A stretch of 64,000 nt of DNA, taken from the NCBI RefSeq assembly GCF_000247695.1, contig NW_004624730.1, positions 37,598,955 to 37,662,954 of the forward strand, read 5' to 3'. The notes under the pieces are model-generated. The model saw nothing but the letters and a program-made list of their open reading frames with translations, did not search any database and was not told where the DNA came from. Position numbers and translations under genes: made by a program. The stretch comes from Heterocephalus glaber (Eukaryota > Chordata > Mammalia > Rodentia > Bathyergidae). Positions 12,051 through 24,099 of this stretch are shown here, piece after piece. Numbering within the stretch: the stretch's first letter is position 1; the number at the start of each line of letters is the position of its first letter.

Positions 12051-12418
12051 GAAGTAAATATTTATGAACAGAACTAGGCTAACAGTAACCAGAATATGTC
12101 AACATCAGAATATGACCAGTACTCAGGTAAAGAGTTGTCTGTGTGGATTAAGAGCAATTGCTATGCATAGCTGGCCAGGTCTGAAGGGGAGAGAAACCAA
12201 CCAGCATCATCAGTGAGCAACATGCTGAGCAGATTCTCATAGCCTCACTGTGCCATAAAGCAACATGGATATTGAGTTCTATCTGGTTTCCAGTGAAAGA
12301 AAATCATTTTGAGGAGTCCTTAGCTGGGTTTAAAGTAATTTTCTCACTTTTGTGTGGCCTTTCTGGGTGTCTACTCATATCAGTACCACTGTGGCTTGTA
12401 GGGAACAGGGAAAGGGGA
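12051..12418. other. Intron, no recognised element
   Basis: No assignable feature between the L2 and the LTR. Confidence 0.5.
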
Positions 12419-13081
12419 TGTTACCAGAACCCCTATAGTGGGTCCTGGTCTCCTGTGAGCCATGACAGCACAAGGCAAATTAAAGAATAAAGACAGGAAA
12501 CAAGACTTAGAGAAGAAGCTGGGTTCTGTGCCTGACCACTGCTGCTCTGGGCAGCAAAGACACCCCAAGCTTGCCACTATTTATTGGGTTCATAGGGAGT
12601 AACAGATGACTCAGAGGGCAGCAATAATCCTAAATTGACAAGGATCTTATAATTGGAGGAAGTATCAGATGTCTCAGAGGGTGGCAGTAATCCTATGACC
12701 GTGAGACTCTTATGCTGATGAGGATTTTAGGTCAATGAGAAGCTTATATTGATTAGGACGGTTAGGAAGGTAAGATGTGCAAGGATGTTCCTACAACAGT
12801 AGGTGAGATGAGTTAGGCTGATAAGGAATTTGTCCCTTCCCAAGTGAAACCTTTCTCTTACTATTCTGTCCTCAAGGAACCAGGATGTCTTCAGCTGATG
12901 TAATTTTGCCCTTGGGTATTGCAGCATCATGGGACCATTGAGGTCTTAGCTGTGACTGGAGGCAAAAATGGAGTTATGTTTCAGCATGTCATAGCTGGCT
13001 TATAGAGAAGAAGACTAGGCCTAATCATAATTTAATTATGAAATGATTTTTCCTCAAAATTATGTAGAATGGCTCCCAACA
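12419..13081 (-). mobile_element. ERVK-like solo LTR
   Basis: Read on the minus strand, the unit begins TGTTGGGAGCCATTC (right end, 13081) and ends GTAACA (left end, 12419), the TG...CA rule for LTRs. The TGTTGGGAGCC start resembles rodent ERVK/IAP-group LTRs. A polyadenylation signal AATAAA lies at 12580-12585 on the minus strand. Two degenerate copies of a roughly 58-bp unit (12599-12655 and 12660-12716) look like U3 direct repeats. No internal retroviral genes are next to it, so it is a solo LTR. No convincing target duplication was found. Confidence 0.7.
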
Positions 13082-14217
13082 GTGGCTGACTTTTTTTTAA
13101 AAAATGCCTGTGATTTGGTTTGTCTTCCCTCACAGATTGCTATAAAAGAGAAACATTCTTACTACTGATGAGGTCAGACTTAAACTGACTCAGGTGATCC
13201 TCTGTTAACTTACTGAGTGGATTAATACTTCCTTTCAACTAAAGCTTTTTTATGACAATACAGAAGGAATTGAGTGTAACCTGTCACTTTCTGGTTAAAT
13301 TCCTCTCTGTACTTTCCCATTGAAATCCTCACTGTGTTCGGGACTTCTACCCATCACAGGCTCTAAGCCTCAGTTTTGAATAGCCATTTTACATATATTC
13401 GCCTACAGTGTGCCGTAGCCCAAGAGCCAAAATTTAAAACAAGCATGTAGTCTTCTCTCATTCATCCTATGGCAAGACAGACCTTCAGCAACTGTGCTTG
13501 ACTGAAATCTAGATGTAGCCAGATACCCTGATCAGAAATCAACGAAGGAGGATTTATGAAGCCCACATAAATTATCCCCAAGTAGCAGGTGTGAGTGTAA
13601 AGGAGGAAGCTGCAGTGGTGGGAAAATTTCAGTCATCCTAAGATATGCTAAATGAAGAAGTCATTTTCCATCCATTATGCTCTTGTCACATGGTTCCCAG
13701 TTAAGAGTGCTGTGTCCAGTACTAAAGTTTTAGGGACAAAAACGTCTCTGAAAAGCTGTAAACAGTCATTGGATATACTTTAAAATAGAGACACTAATAC
13801 TCTGAACTCAAAATTAAAGTAGAAAAGAGTGTGCAATAGTGGAACAGGCCTTGGATCATTTATTAGCCTGCTGGCATGTTGCCATCAGTTTCTCTCCTTT
13901 CTTTCCCCCTTAGAGAATTTCCTAATCACTTCAGAGGATTTCCTAATCACATCTTCCCCAGGAAACCATGACAAAGCACCATCTGGGAGTCCACAAGACC
14001 AACCAGCAGCAGGGTCTTTATGTGGCAGCATAGTCTGGGAGCCACTGCCACCATCCCTGCCACTTGCCGTCAGTGCCAGGAGCAGGGCTGAGGGTTTTGC
14101 CCTTCTAGTCCCTTGCAGCCTTCATATTACGTTATGGGCAGGTACAGAGGCTTTGAGAACCTGAGTGCCTGTCCAAGGTTGTAGAGTGAGAATCAACTGT
14201 GGCCAGCATGGGGGCCC
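13082..14217. other. Intron, no recognised element
   Basis: Unassigned. Contains a short direct repeat (atttcctaatcac, twice) at about 13916-13951. Confidence 0.5.
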
Positions 14218-14577
14218 TGTTCCTTAGTTACTTTCCTGGTTGGTGAGACACAATACCTAACACCAACAAATTAAAGGAGTAGATGTTTTGCTCCATGGTT
14301 GGCGGGTTCAAATATAGTAACAGCATGGTGGAAGTGCCTGCCTCAGATTAAAACTGCTCACATCTTAGCAGCCAGGAACCAGAGAAGGAAGTAGCAGAGA
14401 GAAGGAGATATACCCTCCCAGTGACTCACTTCTCCCAACCAGGCCCCATCTCCTAACAGCAGGTCATCTATGAGCCCATCAGTGGAACAATCCACCAATG
14501 AGTGTAGTGCCCCATGATCCAACCACCTTGCAAACACATGAGACTTTAGGGGGGCATTTCAAATTCAAATCATAACA
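14218..14577 (-). mobile_element. MaLR-type (ERVL-MaLR) LTR
   Basis: 'ccttagttactttc' at the left and 'ccatgatccaaccacctt ... aaattcaaatcataaca' at the right are the reverse complement of an MST/MLT1-like LTR. Coordinates follow TG...CA ends. Confidence 0.65.
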
Positions 14578-14705
14578 CTGATCTAGGCTGTGGACACATC
14601 ACAGGTCCTTTTCCTTTCTGACAATCTGTGATTTTCATACGAATTATATGTTCCATCTTCTTTATCTTAAAATAAGAAAAGCTTATCACTGTGATCCTTA
14701 TCCTC

Positions 14706-15190
14706 TGTCTTTGTTATTTATTGCTTTATAGCAGTTTACTTCCAGGTAATACCACAAACTTCATTATCTCCCAGTTTCTGATGATCAAGAATCCCAGAGC
14801 TGCTTAGCTGTGTGGTTCTGGCTCAGGGCCTCTTGTGAGGCTGCAGGCAGAACATTCACTGGAGCTGCAGTTATCTGAAGGCAACATGGTGCACTCACAT
14901 GGCTGGAGGCTGAAGGCCTTGGTTCCTCATGAGTGAGCCTCTCCATAAGTCATTTGTGCATTCTCATGATATAGAGCCTAACTTCCCTCAGGGCCAGTCA
15001 GAAAGGCGAGTGTGGGGGGGTGTCTGCTCTGCCTCTTTTGACTTAGTCCCCAGAGTAGCTGGTGTGTCACTTCTGCTTTGGTTTATGTTCTGCAGAATAA
15101 GGGCACTAAGTCCAGTCCACATGCAAAGGGAAGCGAATTAGGCTCACCTCTTCAAGAGAAGACTGTCAAAAGGTTGATGCACATATTTTA
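14706..15190 (-). mobile_element. Probable ancient LTR (MLT/MaLR-like)
   Basis: Opens 'tgtctttgttatttattgctttatagc' with 'aataccacaaacttcattatc', then 'ggcctcttgtgaggctgcagg', a pattern of reversed MLT-type LTRs. Degraded, and the 3' boundary is uncertain. Confidence 0.45.
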
Positions 15191-16044
15191 AAATCACTCC
15201 ATCTTCCTTAACCCATATTCATGTATCTTCTGAAGTAAACAAAGCAAAACAGAAATGAAAAAAGAGCAAGCATCACCACTAAAGATAACTTGCATTGTTC
15301 TTTCTTTGACTGTTACTTGCATGTTCTGGCCACTAGTGGCTCAGGTTGAGAAAATATTTCCCCATCTCTGAGACTTCCTCCAGAAAAGGTTGTTTGCATA
15401 GCAGAGAAATCTTTGCTTTTCCATGGAAATTTCAGAAACTAGAAAATATAGACAGTAATAGCTTGTCCTCTTGATGAAGCCCTGAGAAAAGCCAGGCAGT
15501 TATTTAGGATCTGACTCCCACTGTCTGTCCTGTAGTCTAGTGACTTGGGAAGGGGCAGCAGGGAGGATCAGGTAGCAGACTGATAATGCCTGGGGCACCC
15601 TCACAGCCTCCTCTCCACATTCTTTTCTCTTCTTGTCTCCCTTAGGTAAGACCAGGCCTGAGACACTATTCCTACCCTCAGGCAAATGGCTCAGAGAATC
15701 ACGTCTTGGGAGTCATTTCTTCCTATGTGCACAAATCTTGTGGTGATTGTGAGGTATTTCCTGGAGGGAGGATCACATAGGTTGGCATGACACTGTACTG
15801 TTTTACAACCCAGTTTATACACTCTGACCTAGAGAATTTTGCAGTTGGCCATTTCCATCTTTCTGACCAGATTCCAGGTGGACATTCAGGATGGGGAGAG
15901 GGGGAAGAAAACTTATATGGCCCAAGAGGGCAGCCTTAAGAGTAACTGTGTATATCCATGGTATCTATATCCCATAACCCTGCTCTTTCTAATCTTAAAG
16001 CTGTTGAATTTAGGTGTCTTTTAAATTTGTTTTGCTTCTTTATT
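15191..16044. other. Intron, no recognised element
   Basis: Unassigned intron. The small ORFs have no family resemblance. Confidence 0.5.
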
Positions 16045-16126
16045 TAAATGTGGTATTGGGGATTTAACCCAGGGCCTCTCACATGCTAAGCACATACTCT
16101 ACCAATGACCTCATCACTGACCCTAG
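16045..16126 (-). mobile_element. Old ID-type SINE
   Basis: 'ggtattggggatttaacccagggcctc', then 'tctaccaatgacctcat', is a diverged reverse ID body. Confidence 0.65.
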
Positions 16127-16340
16127 TTAACTTGTGCTTATGTAGTGTAGAGTGCATCCTAAGATCAAGCTCAGTGTCAGAGCAAGAAAGAAGATGCAGG
16201 ACCAGCTTGTAGCCCTGCAGCTGGCATACATTTTGTGTTTAATATAGGTCAGTTTCCTCCTCTCTGCCTTCAGCTCCCTCTTAAATTTCATTTCCTCTGA
16301 GGGAAATTATTTCTTTCCATTGGTATTTGCCTACCAAAAA

Positions 16341-16397
16341 TCAAAGATGCTTGGTTTTCCTCCTCCTCCTCCAAAAAAAAAAAAGTCAAAGATGCTT
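16341..16397. repeat. Micro-insertion flanked by a 12-bp direct repeat
   Basis: 'tcaaagatgctt' at 16341-16352 and 16386-16397 encloses about 33 bp ending in an A12 run (ggttttcctcctcctcctcc then poly A). Looks like a tiny, severely 5'-truncated retro-insertion with target duplication. Confidence 0.5.
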
Positions 16398-16557
16398 TTT
16401 CTTTTTCAGATTGAGAAATCACCTAATTCTCAAACTAAATAACTGTAGGTTTGGTTCCCTGCTCCTCCTCCACCTGGCCACTTGGGACAGGCTTCATTGG
16501 TAGGTGACCTTTTTAGGCTTTTGGTTTAATGCTCTGCTGTTAACACTTTGAAATTCT

Positions 16558-16652
16558 TTTTTTTTTTTTTGCTTTTTAAGGTCCTGGAGTTTGAACTCAG
16601 GGCTTTGTACTTACTAAGTACATGTCCTACCACTAAGCTATACCCCCACCCT
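16558..16652 (-). mobile_element. Old ID-type SINE
   Basis: Poly(T), then 'ggtcctggagtttgaactcaggg' and 'ctaccactaagctatacccc', a reverse ID body. Confidence 0.75.
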
Positions 16653-18454
16653 AAAATTCTTAACAATTTTTGAATAAGGTGTTTTCCATTTGTATTTTGC
16701 TCAGGGACCTACAAAGTATATAGCCAGCCCTGGGCCCATTCCAACCTCTACAAAACAAATAACTGATAAAACATGACCAAGGGGCAGTCAGGTAATTTGA
16801 CTATCATTCTATCCACGTGTCAATATTTCTATGATGAAAGATATTTTGAAATTAATAAGAAACACCCTAACCATGTCATTTGTAAATAAGAAAGTAATTG
16901 AGTGCATCTAAAGCCTTATGAACTCCCAATTTTTAATCATAATTTTTTCAGCATGAAGAACTAGTATCATTTTCAGAAGGATTCATCATTTATTGTCATT
17001 AACTCCCTGTATTAAGTTGAAAATCTGAAAGTTATTCTTAGCTTCAAGCAAAACATGACCAAATTATCATTTATGCCAAACAGAGCATTGAATCTTCCCT
17101 GGAGAGCATTTCTTACCTGGATGCAGGAGCCCTCTGGTTTTCCACAGGAGACATCCACCTCCTCTAGTTCATACATCAAGAGTTTTGGGGTCTGGGAATA
17201 GATAACAGGGTTAAGGCTCAGCAGGTATATGTTCCAGATCGGCCATCATTTATACAAATGGTGTAGTGCCCTTCAGCTCACTTTCTAGGAAAAACTCAGT
17301 CCCTACAAAGGTGTAGCCATAAAACTCAGATTAAGGTGACTAATGCTAAATGAAGAGTCCACTGGGGCTTCCCACATTCTGCCCTGCCAAACTGGTTCTC
17401 TCTGCACTCTTGACCTGGAGCCAGGATTAATTTATCACCAAGTCAGGGCAAGCAAACGCCTGGAGTACTGAAACTTGAGTAGTTCTTTAATGTGGAAATC
17501 AGTCGGTGATGATGCTGTGACATAAAGCACAGTGAATATTTCCTAGAGAGAGTGAGCAGTTGGATTAGAGACACTCAAGCCACATCTACCATTTCTTCTT
17601 CAGACATTAGTTATAAAAAGCCACAGCCTAAATTTTAGATTAGTTCTTGTTTTTAGTGGTCATTTTTTTTGGCTTTTCTTCGGTCTAAGAAAGCAAATAT
17701 ATTGTTTTTCTTTTCTTTCTCTTTTCTTTCCTTTCGCTTTTTCTCCAGCCTAAGCCTCTGTGGTGGGCAGGCAAATTTGAAAGTACCAGTCTTTTACAAA
17801 CTAAGTTTGTCTTCCTGCTTGTCATTTGAAATCCTATTCTTTGAGTTAGAAAAATAGTTGGGACACTGTCATTCCTTAAATATAAGAATTCTGACCTTGC
17901 GCACTTATCAGTGAGCTTTTTGGGGTCACAGAAGTTGGCAATATCAAATCATTTGCTTATTTTGCCAGCCTAGCCCCTCAAACTAAAAATTTATCACCTA
18001 AGGTGGCAAACTGAGAAAGGGGGAAAAACACTAGGCTACTTTTTTTTTTCTTACTAATTTTACATTAAATTGGGGTGCAGTCATCTAGTTACTGAAGTTT
18101 GGCAAGTGTTAGCTGTACCTGGAGAACTTTTATTTTGCCCTCAGGCCCAGCTGGTGCAGTCAGTCTTGCTCCTGTGATAAATCTACAAAGTTGGGGGCCC
18201 CTTTGAGCCTGCCAAAGCTACAGCTCACAGTGAAGAGGCAAATGTACCCTAAAGGCCTTGCCAGCTTAGCTCCCAGGCTGGCAGTCAGCCACTTGGCACC
18301 TTCGTGAGCTTCAACTGTTTAAAGACAAGCAAGAGGCCATTTGGCCAGTTTAGCCATAGTGATCTACTGAATTAATAACAGCTGGTCACAAGCACCATGC
18401 TTCCCTGAGACCCAAGGCCTTGAAGTGCAGGAACTTTTGAGAATTCCATTTTGT
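16653..18454. other. Intron, no recognised element
   Basis: Includes a CT-rich stretch at about 17700-17745. Nothing gene-like. Confidence 0.5.
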
Positions 18455-18560
18455 TCAGTCATTCATTCATTCATTCATTCAAATATTTGTTGGTTACCCA
18501 CTGTATGCCTGGCACTGTGCAAGCCCTTAATTGTTTATTTACAGTTGGGGGCTATGGAAA
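18455..18560 (+). repeat. (ATTC)n run and ancient mammalian repeat fragment
   Basis: Five or so ATTC units at 18458-18481 lead into 'aaatatttgttggttacccactgtatgcctggcactgtgc'. This text recurs across mammals and in this window near 32.7, 46.9 and 52.6 kb. Family not assigned. Confidence 0.55.
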
Positions 18561-19415
18561 GGGCTCCAACCTTAATCGAAAGAAGTGGCTTAAGTGAAGG
18601 GGTTGAGTGGCTAGGTGGAGAAACAGCTATGTAAAGGCCCTGAGCAAGAGTGAATTTGACTTTTCCAGGAAACTCAAAGGCTGCTAGTGGCTTAGTGCTC
18701 AGGGAGCAAGATTTTAAGAGTTGGGAAGAAAACTGGGAGGTCAGTCAGTAGCAGTGCTGGAGATGTAGGATTTCATCCAGCATCTTGTGGGAAACCACCA
18801 AGCAGATTTAAACCCAGAAGTAATACCATCTGATTGTGTTTTTAGAAGTATTTTTCATTTATGAAGGGTAAGGTTGCAAGCCTTTAATTTTTTATAACAC
18901 TTTGAGAACTAAATCATCATCCAAATTATCAAATCGAGTATCCAGGTGAGTAAATGAGGCTAAATTTCTTCCAAAATAGTATTTTATAAATATACGCCAT
19001 CTAAAATTTGGGCCAAAAGTCTGATTGCTTCACTCTTAGTGACAGCTCTGCTAAAGAGATTACTTCTGTCCTTTGAAAAATAAATTTGATTTTCAAAGCC
19101 TCAAAATAAAGCAACAGAAGCTTACATATAACATTAGTAAAACTTTGCACTGACATATGTGAGGCAAACATGTGCCTTTGCAGCTGGGCACTATTCCGCC
19201 CAATTATGCTGAGTGTCAGAGACAGGAAGAGGAGAAAGGAAAGTGTAGGTGTTGGACATAATGGATTGTGCTCATTTTTCAAGATTTTTTTTCATGTGAT
19301 TGAATGTCAAAAGTGAAAACAAACTAGCCACATGGTTCTTTATCGTCATATCAGTGAGGATAGAGGAAGGAGAAAAATTGGTTTATCTACACAGCACTAG
19401 GTCTCAAAAGGACCA
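18561..19415. other. Intron, no recognised element
   Basis: Nothing assignable up to the L1 boundary. Confidence 0.5.
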
Positions 19416-21711
19416 CTAATTTCTTTTTTTAATTATTTGGTACAATTTAGATACAATTTACATAATGATCACATTCATCGTATGGAATTTATACTGTACA
19501 TGATATATCTTAATTCTTATTTTTTTCCATTCTCCTCTCCTCCCTTCAACCCTTCTCCCCCTCCTTATTTACAGAAGCTATTTTAAAATAGAAGTATCTA
19601 TTTTATCTTTTCTCATTTTTTTCTCTTTTCCCTTCCTTCCATTCTTCCTTCCCCCTTCCTTAGTGCCCCTTCCCATTTGAACTTTTTCTTCTGATTTCAC
19701 AATATCTATTATACACTTTGGTCCTTTTTACACTTTCAGTTTCTCACACTAGAGACAAAATATTTACACATGTGTGTTCAATTTATTTCACTTAAGAGTA
19801 TGGTCTCTAGATGCATCCATTTAGCTATAAATGTCTCAAGTTTATCCTTCATGGCTGAGTCATACTCCATTGCATTAAAAAAGCTCCACACTTTCTCTAT
19901 CCATTGATCCATTGATGGGCATGTGGATTGTTTTTAAGATTTAGCTATTACAAACTGTACTGCTATGAACATGGGTGTGCATATATCATTGTGGTATGAT
20001 GCTTTTAATTCTTTCAGGAAGGTACCAAGAAGGGGGATAGCTAGGTCAAATGGAACCTCTAGTCCTAGTTTTTTGAGGAATCTCCTCACTGATTTCCACA
20101 GTGGTTGCACCAGTCTACACTCCCACCAATAGTAGAGAAGGGTTCCCTTTTCCCCACAGTCCCACCAGCATTTGTTATTGGTTGATTTCTTGATAATAGC
20201 CATTCTTTCTGGAGTGAGATGGAATCTCAGTGCTGTTTTAATTTGCATCTCTCAAATGACTAGTGGTTGAACTTTTTTTATATATTTATTTAACATTTGC
20301 ACTTCTTCATCTGAGAAGTGTGTATTCATCTCAAATGCCCATTTTTGTATTGGGTCTTTATATTTGGAGGATTTGATTTTTTCAGTTCTTTATATATTCT
20401 ACATTTCACTTCTTTATATATTCTCAGTCTTTTGTCTGAGGAACAGCTGGCAAAAAGTTTTTTTCCACTTTGTTGGTTGTCTCTTTGATCTGTTGGTGAT
20501 TTCTTGTGCTGTGCAAAAGCTTTTTAATAAGATGAGATACCAGTCGTTGATTTCTTGTAATAGTTCCTGTCCAATTGGAGTTTTGTTCATAAAGTCTTGG
20601 CCTGTATCTTTAAGAGTTCTACCTATTCTGTCTTGCAGCAGATTTACTGTTTCTGTTTTAATATTTAGATATTTAATCCATTTTGATTTTAGTTTAGTGT
20701 ATGGTGAGAGACATGGGTTTAGTTTTACTCTTTGGCATGTGAAAAGCCAGTTTTTCCAGCACCATTTATAAAGAGGCTATCTTTCTTCCAGTGAAGATGT
20801 GTGGCCCCTTTGTCAAACATAAGGTGATTGAGTGTGTCTGGAGTTGCTTCTGCATCTTCTAATCTGTTCTATTGATCCTTGGGTCTGTTTTTTGGCCAGT
20901 TCCATGCTGTTTTTGTTTTGTTTTGTTTTGTTTATCACAGGAGCTCTGTAGTATAATTTCATGTCAGGAATTGTGATGCCCCCTGCCTTGCCTTTGTTGC
21001 TCAGAATTGTTTTTGCTATTCTGGGCCTCTTCTGGTTCCAAATGAATTTTAGGAATGTTTTCTCTAGTTCTGTGAGGTATGCTATTGGTATTTTGATTGG
21101 GGTTGCATTAAATCTGTATAACAATTTTGGGAGTATGGCCATTTTTTACTATGTTGGTTCTTCCTACCCATGAGCAAGGGATATCTTTCCATTTTCTGAT
21201 ATCCTCTTTGATCTCCTTTTTCAGAGTACTGTAGTTTTTGATGTAAAAATCTTTTACTTCCCTTTGTTAGATTAATTTTTAAGTATTTCAGTTTTTTATG
21301 CTATTGTGAAAAACATGTTTCTCTAAGTTCTCTCTCAGTAAGTTTGTCATTTGTGTACAGAAATGCTATTGATTTTTGTGTGTTGACTTTGTATCCAGCT
21401 ACGTGACTCAATTTGGTTATTAAGCCAAGAAGTCTTTTAGTGGAGTTTTTGGTGTCTTCTATGTAGAGTATCATGTCATCTGCAAATAATAATAGTTTAA
21501 CTTCTTCCTTTCCTATCTTTATTCTTTTTATTTCTTTCTCTTGTCTAATTGCTCTAGCTAATGTTTCCAGAACTATATTGAATGGAAGTGGTGATAGTGA
21601 ACATCCTTGTCTTGTTCCTGATTTTAGAGTAAAAGCTTCCAGGTTTTGACCATTAGTACGATTTTGGTTGTTGATTTGTCATGAATGGATTTTATCAGAT
21701 TGAAATAAAAA

Positions 21712-22199
21712 ATGGAAACTGGATAAAGATGTGGGGTTTTTTATAAAATGAAGTACTACTCAGCCATAAAGAATGAGAAACTAGAGACATTTATAGCTAA
21801 ATGGATGCATATTGAGGCCATACTCTTAAGTGAAATAAATAGGATGCACATTTGTAAATACCAAATAGTTTCTCTAGTGTGAGAAACTGAAAGTGTAAAT
21901 GAGGATTAAATGATTAAAACGAATAATTGATACTTTGAAATAGAAAAAGGTCCAAAGGTGTAGGGGTGGAGGGAGGGGAAGGGGAAAGGAAAGAAAGGAA
22001 AGGAAAAATTATGAGAAAAGAAAAAAAAATGGAAACAAAATCTATGTAAATAGGGAAGAATGGAGGGGGTGAAGGGCCTACAGGTAATGAGGAAAAAAAT
22101 AAGAACCAAGATACATCATGCACAGGTACAAGCACCCAATGATAAATGTAAACATATTGTATACCTAAAATGTACCAATAAAAGAATTTAAACAAAAAA
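21712..22199 (+). mobile_element. Truncated L1 3' end nested inside the reverse L1
   Basis: Forward L1 tail: 'gaagtactactcagccataaagaatgag', 'ctaaatggatgcatattgaggcc', 'ctcttaagtgaaataaat', a polypurine tract, then 'aaaatgtaccaataaaagaattt' and an A-rich end. It is flanked by an imperfect ~16-bp duplication starting cagattga at 21696 and 22200. The host L1 ORF2 resumes after it. The insertion is later than the host copy and of a related family. Confidence 0.9.
21963..21984 (+). other. G-quadruplex motif in nested L1 3' UTR
   Basis: Four G-runs (21963-21966, 21971-21973, 21975-21978, 21981-21984) with loops of 1-4 bases fit the G3+N1-7 pattern. Polypurine/G4 tracts are a known feature of L1 3' UTRs. 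Confidence 0.7.
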
Positions 22200-24099
22200 C
22201 AGATTGAGATTAAAAACTGTCTGTTCCCATTTTCTGTAGGCTTTTTATCATGAATGAGTGTTAGACTCTGTTAAATGCTTTTTCTACATCTATTGAGATG
22301 ATCATGTGATTTTTTGTTCCTGGCTATTGATATTCTGTTTTAAACTTATTGATTTACATGTACTGAACCATCCTGCATCCCTGGGATGAATCCAACATGG
22401 TCATGGTGTATAATCTTGATGATTTGCTGTATTCTATTTGCTAGCATCTTATTGAGGATTTTTGCATCTATGTTCATTAGGGAGATTGGCCTATAGTTCT
22501 CTTTTTTGGTTGTATCCTTCTCTGGTTTTGGTATCAGAGTAATGCTTGCTTCCAGGAATGAGTTTGGGAATATTGCTTCCCTTTCAATTTCATTAAAGAG
22601 TTTGATGAGTAGTGGTATTGGATCTTCTCTAAATTTATTGTACAATTCAGCAATGAATCCTTCAAGAACTAGGCTTTTCTTTGTTGGTAGGTTTTTAATT
22701 ACATCTTCAATTTCATTGACTGATATTAGGTTATTTAGCATTTTATATCTTCTTGATTCAGTTTTGGTAATTCATATGTATCTAGGAATTTATCCATTTC
22801 TTCAGTGTTTTCCATCTTAGTAGGTTCTTGAAGTAGTTATTGATGATCTTTGGGATTTCTGCAGGATCCATTGGTATTTCACCATTTTCAATTCTAAATT
22901 GCATAGATTTGAGTCTTTTCTTTCCTTTTTTGATAAGGTTGGCTAAGAATGTATCAATTTTATTTAATCTTTTAAAGAACCAACTCTTTGATTCTTTGTA
23001 TTGTTTTCTTAGTCTCAATTGCATTAATTTCTTCTCTGATCTTTGTAATTTCCTCCTTCAAACAAGTATTGGGCTTGACTTATTCTTTTTATAAAAGTTT
23101 GAACTTCAATATTAGGTTGTTAATTTGAGCTTACTCTGTTTCCTGATGTGAGAATTCACCACTATAAATTTTCCTCATAGGACTGTTTTCATTGTCTCCT
23201 ATACATTCTGGTATGTTGTATCAGTATTATTGTTTAATTGTAGAAACTGTCTAATTTCTTCTTCAATTTCATCTATGACCCATTGGTTGTTCAGGAGGGT
23301 GTTACTTAATTTCCATGTGTTCATGTAGTGTTTGTGGTTTCTTTTGCCAATAATTTCCAATTTTATTGCACCATGGTCTGATAATATACATGGAATAATT
23401 TCAATTTGATTGAATTTACTTAAGCATGTTCTATGGGCTAGTATGTGGTCTATTTTAGAGAATGTCCTATGCACAGCTGAGCAGAATGTGTATTCTGATG
23501 TTGTAGAGTAGAACACTCTGTAGACATCTACTAAGTTCATTTGTTCACAGATTTGATTCAGTTCTGATATTTCTTTGTTGATTTTTTGTGTAGTTGATCT
23601 GTATATTTATGACAGTAGGGTATTGAGGTCCCCCATTACAACTGTACTATTGCTTATTTGATTTTTCAGATCCATTAATACTTGTTTTATATAGTTGTGT
23701 GCACCCAGTATTAGGTGTATATATATTTATGATTGTTATCTTTTTCTCTTGGAGTTTTCCCTTTACAAGTATGTAATGACCTTCTTTGTCTCTCTTGATC
23801 AGTCTTGGCTTGAAACTCACTTTGTCTGCGCATAGAATAGCTACCCCTGCTTTTTTCCAGGGCCCTATCACCTGAAGTATTGTTTTCTATCCTTTGACTT
23901 TCTATGAATTTCTTTTTGAGTTAAGTATGTTTCCTGTATGTGGCAAATTGTTGTATTTCGTTTCTTAATCCATTCTGCCAGTCTGTTTCTTTTAATTGGT
24001 GAATTGAGACCACTTACATTAATAGTTATAACTGATATGTATTGGCTTATTCTTGTCATATTGTTTTCCTGTTGTTGGTTCCTTGTCTTTTCCCTCTGT

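Larger units (their letters stand above)
19760..24059 (-). pseudogene. L1 ORF2 remnant (endonuclease and reverse transcriptase)
   Basis: Minus-strand frames show the endonuclease start (ISVITINVSGLNSPIKRNRL, from 24059) and the endonuclease SDH motif (23373-23381) after an SKIDHIL segment. Next come the reverse transcriptase entry region (FIAELYNKF ... [10 protein letters not shown] ... [17 protein letters not shown], 22346-22741), the catalytic FADD (21475-21486) and the C-terminal region (19934-20248, [20 protein letters not shown]). The fragments lie in different frames with stops between them, and an L1 3' fragment interrupts the gene at 21712-22199. Non-functional. The ends are approximate. 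Confidence 0.85.
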
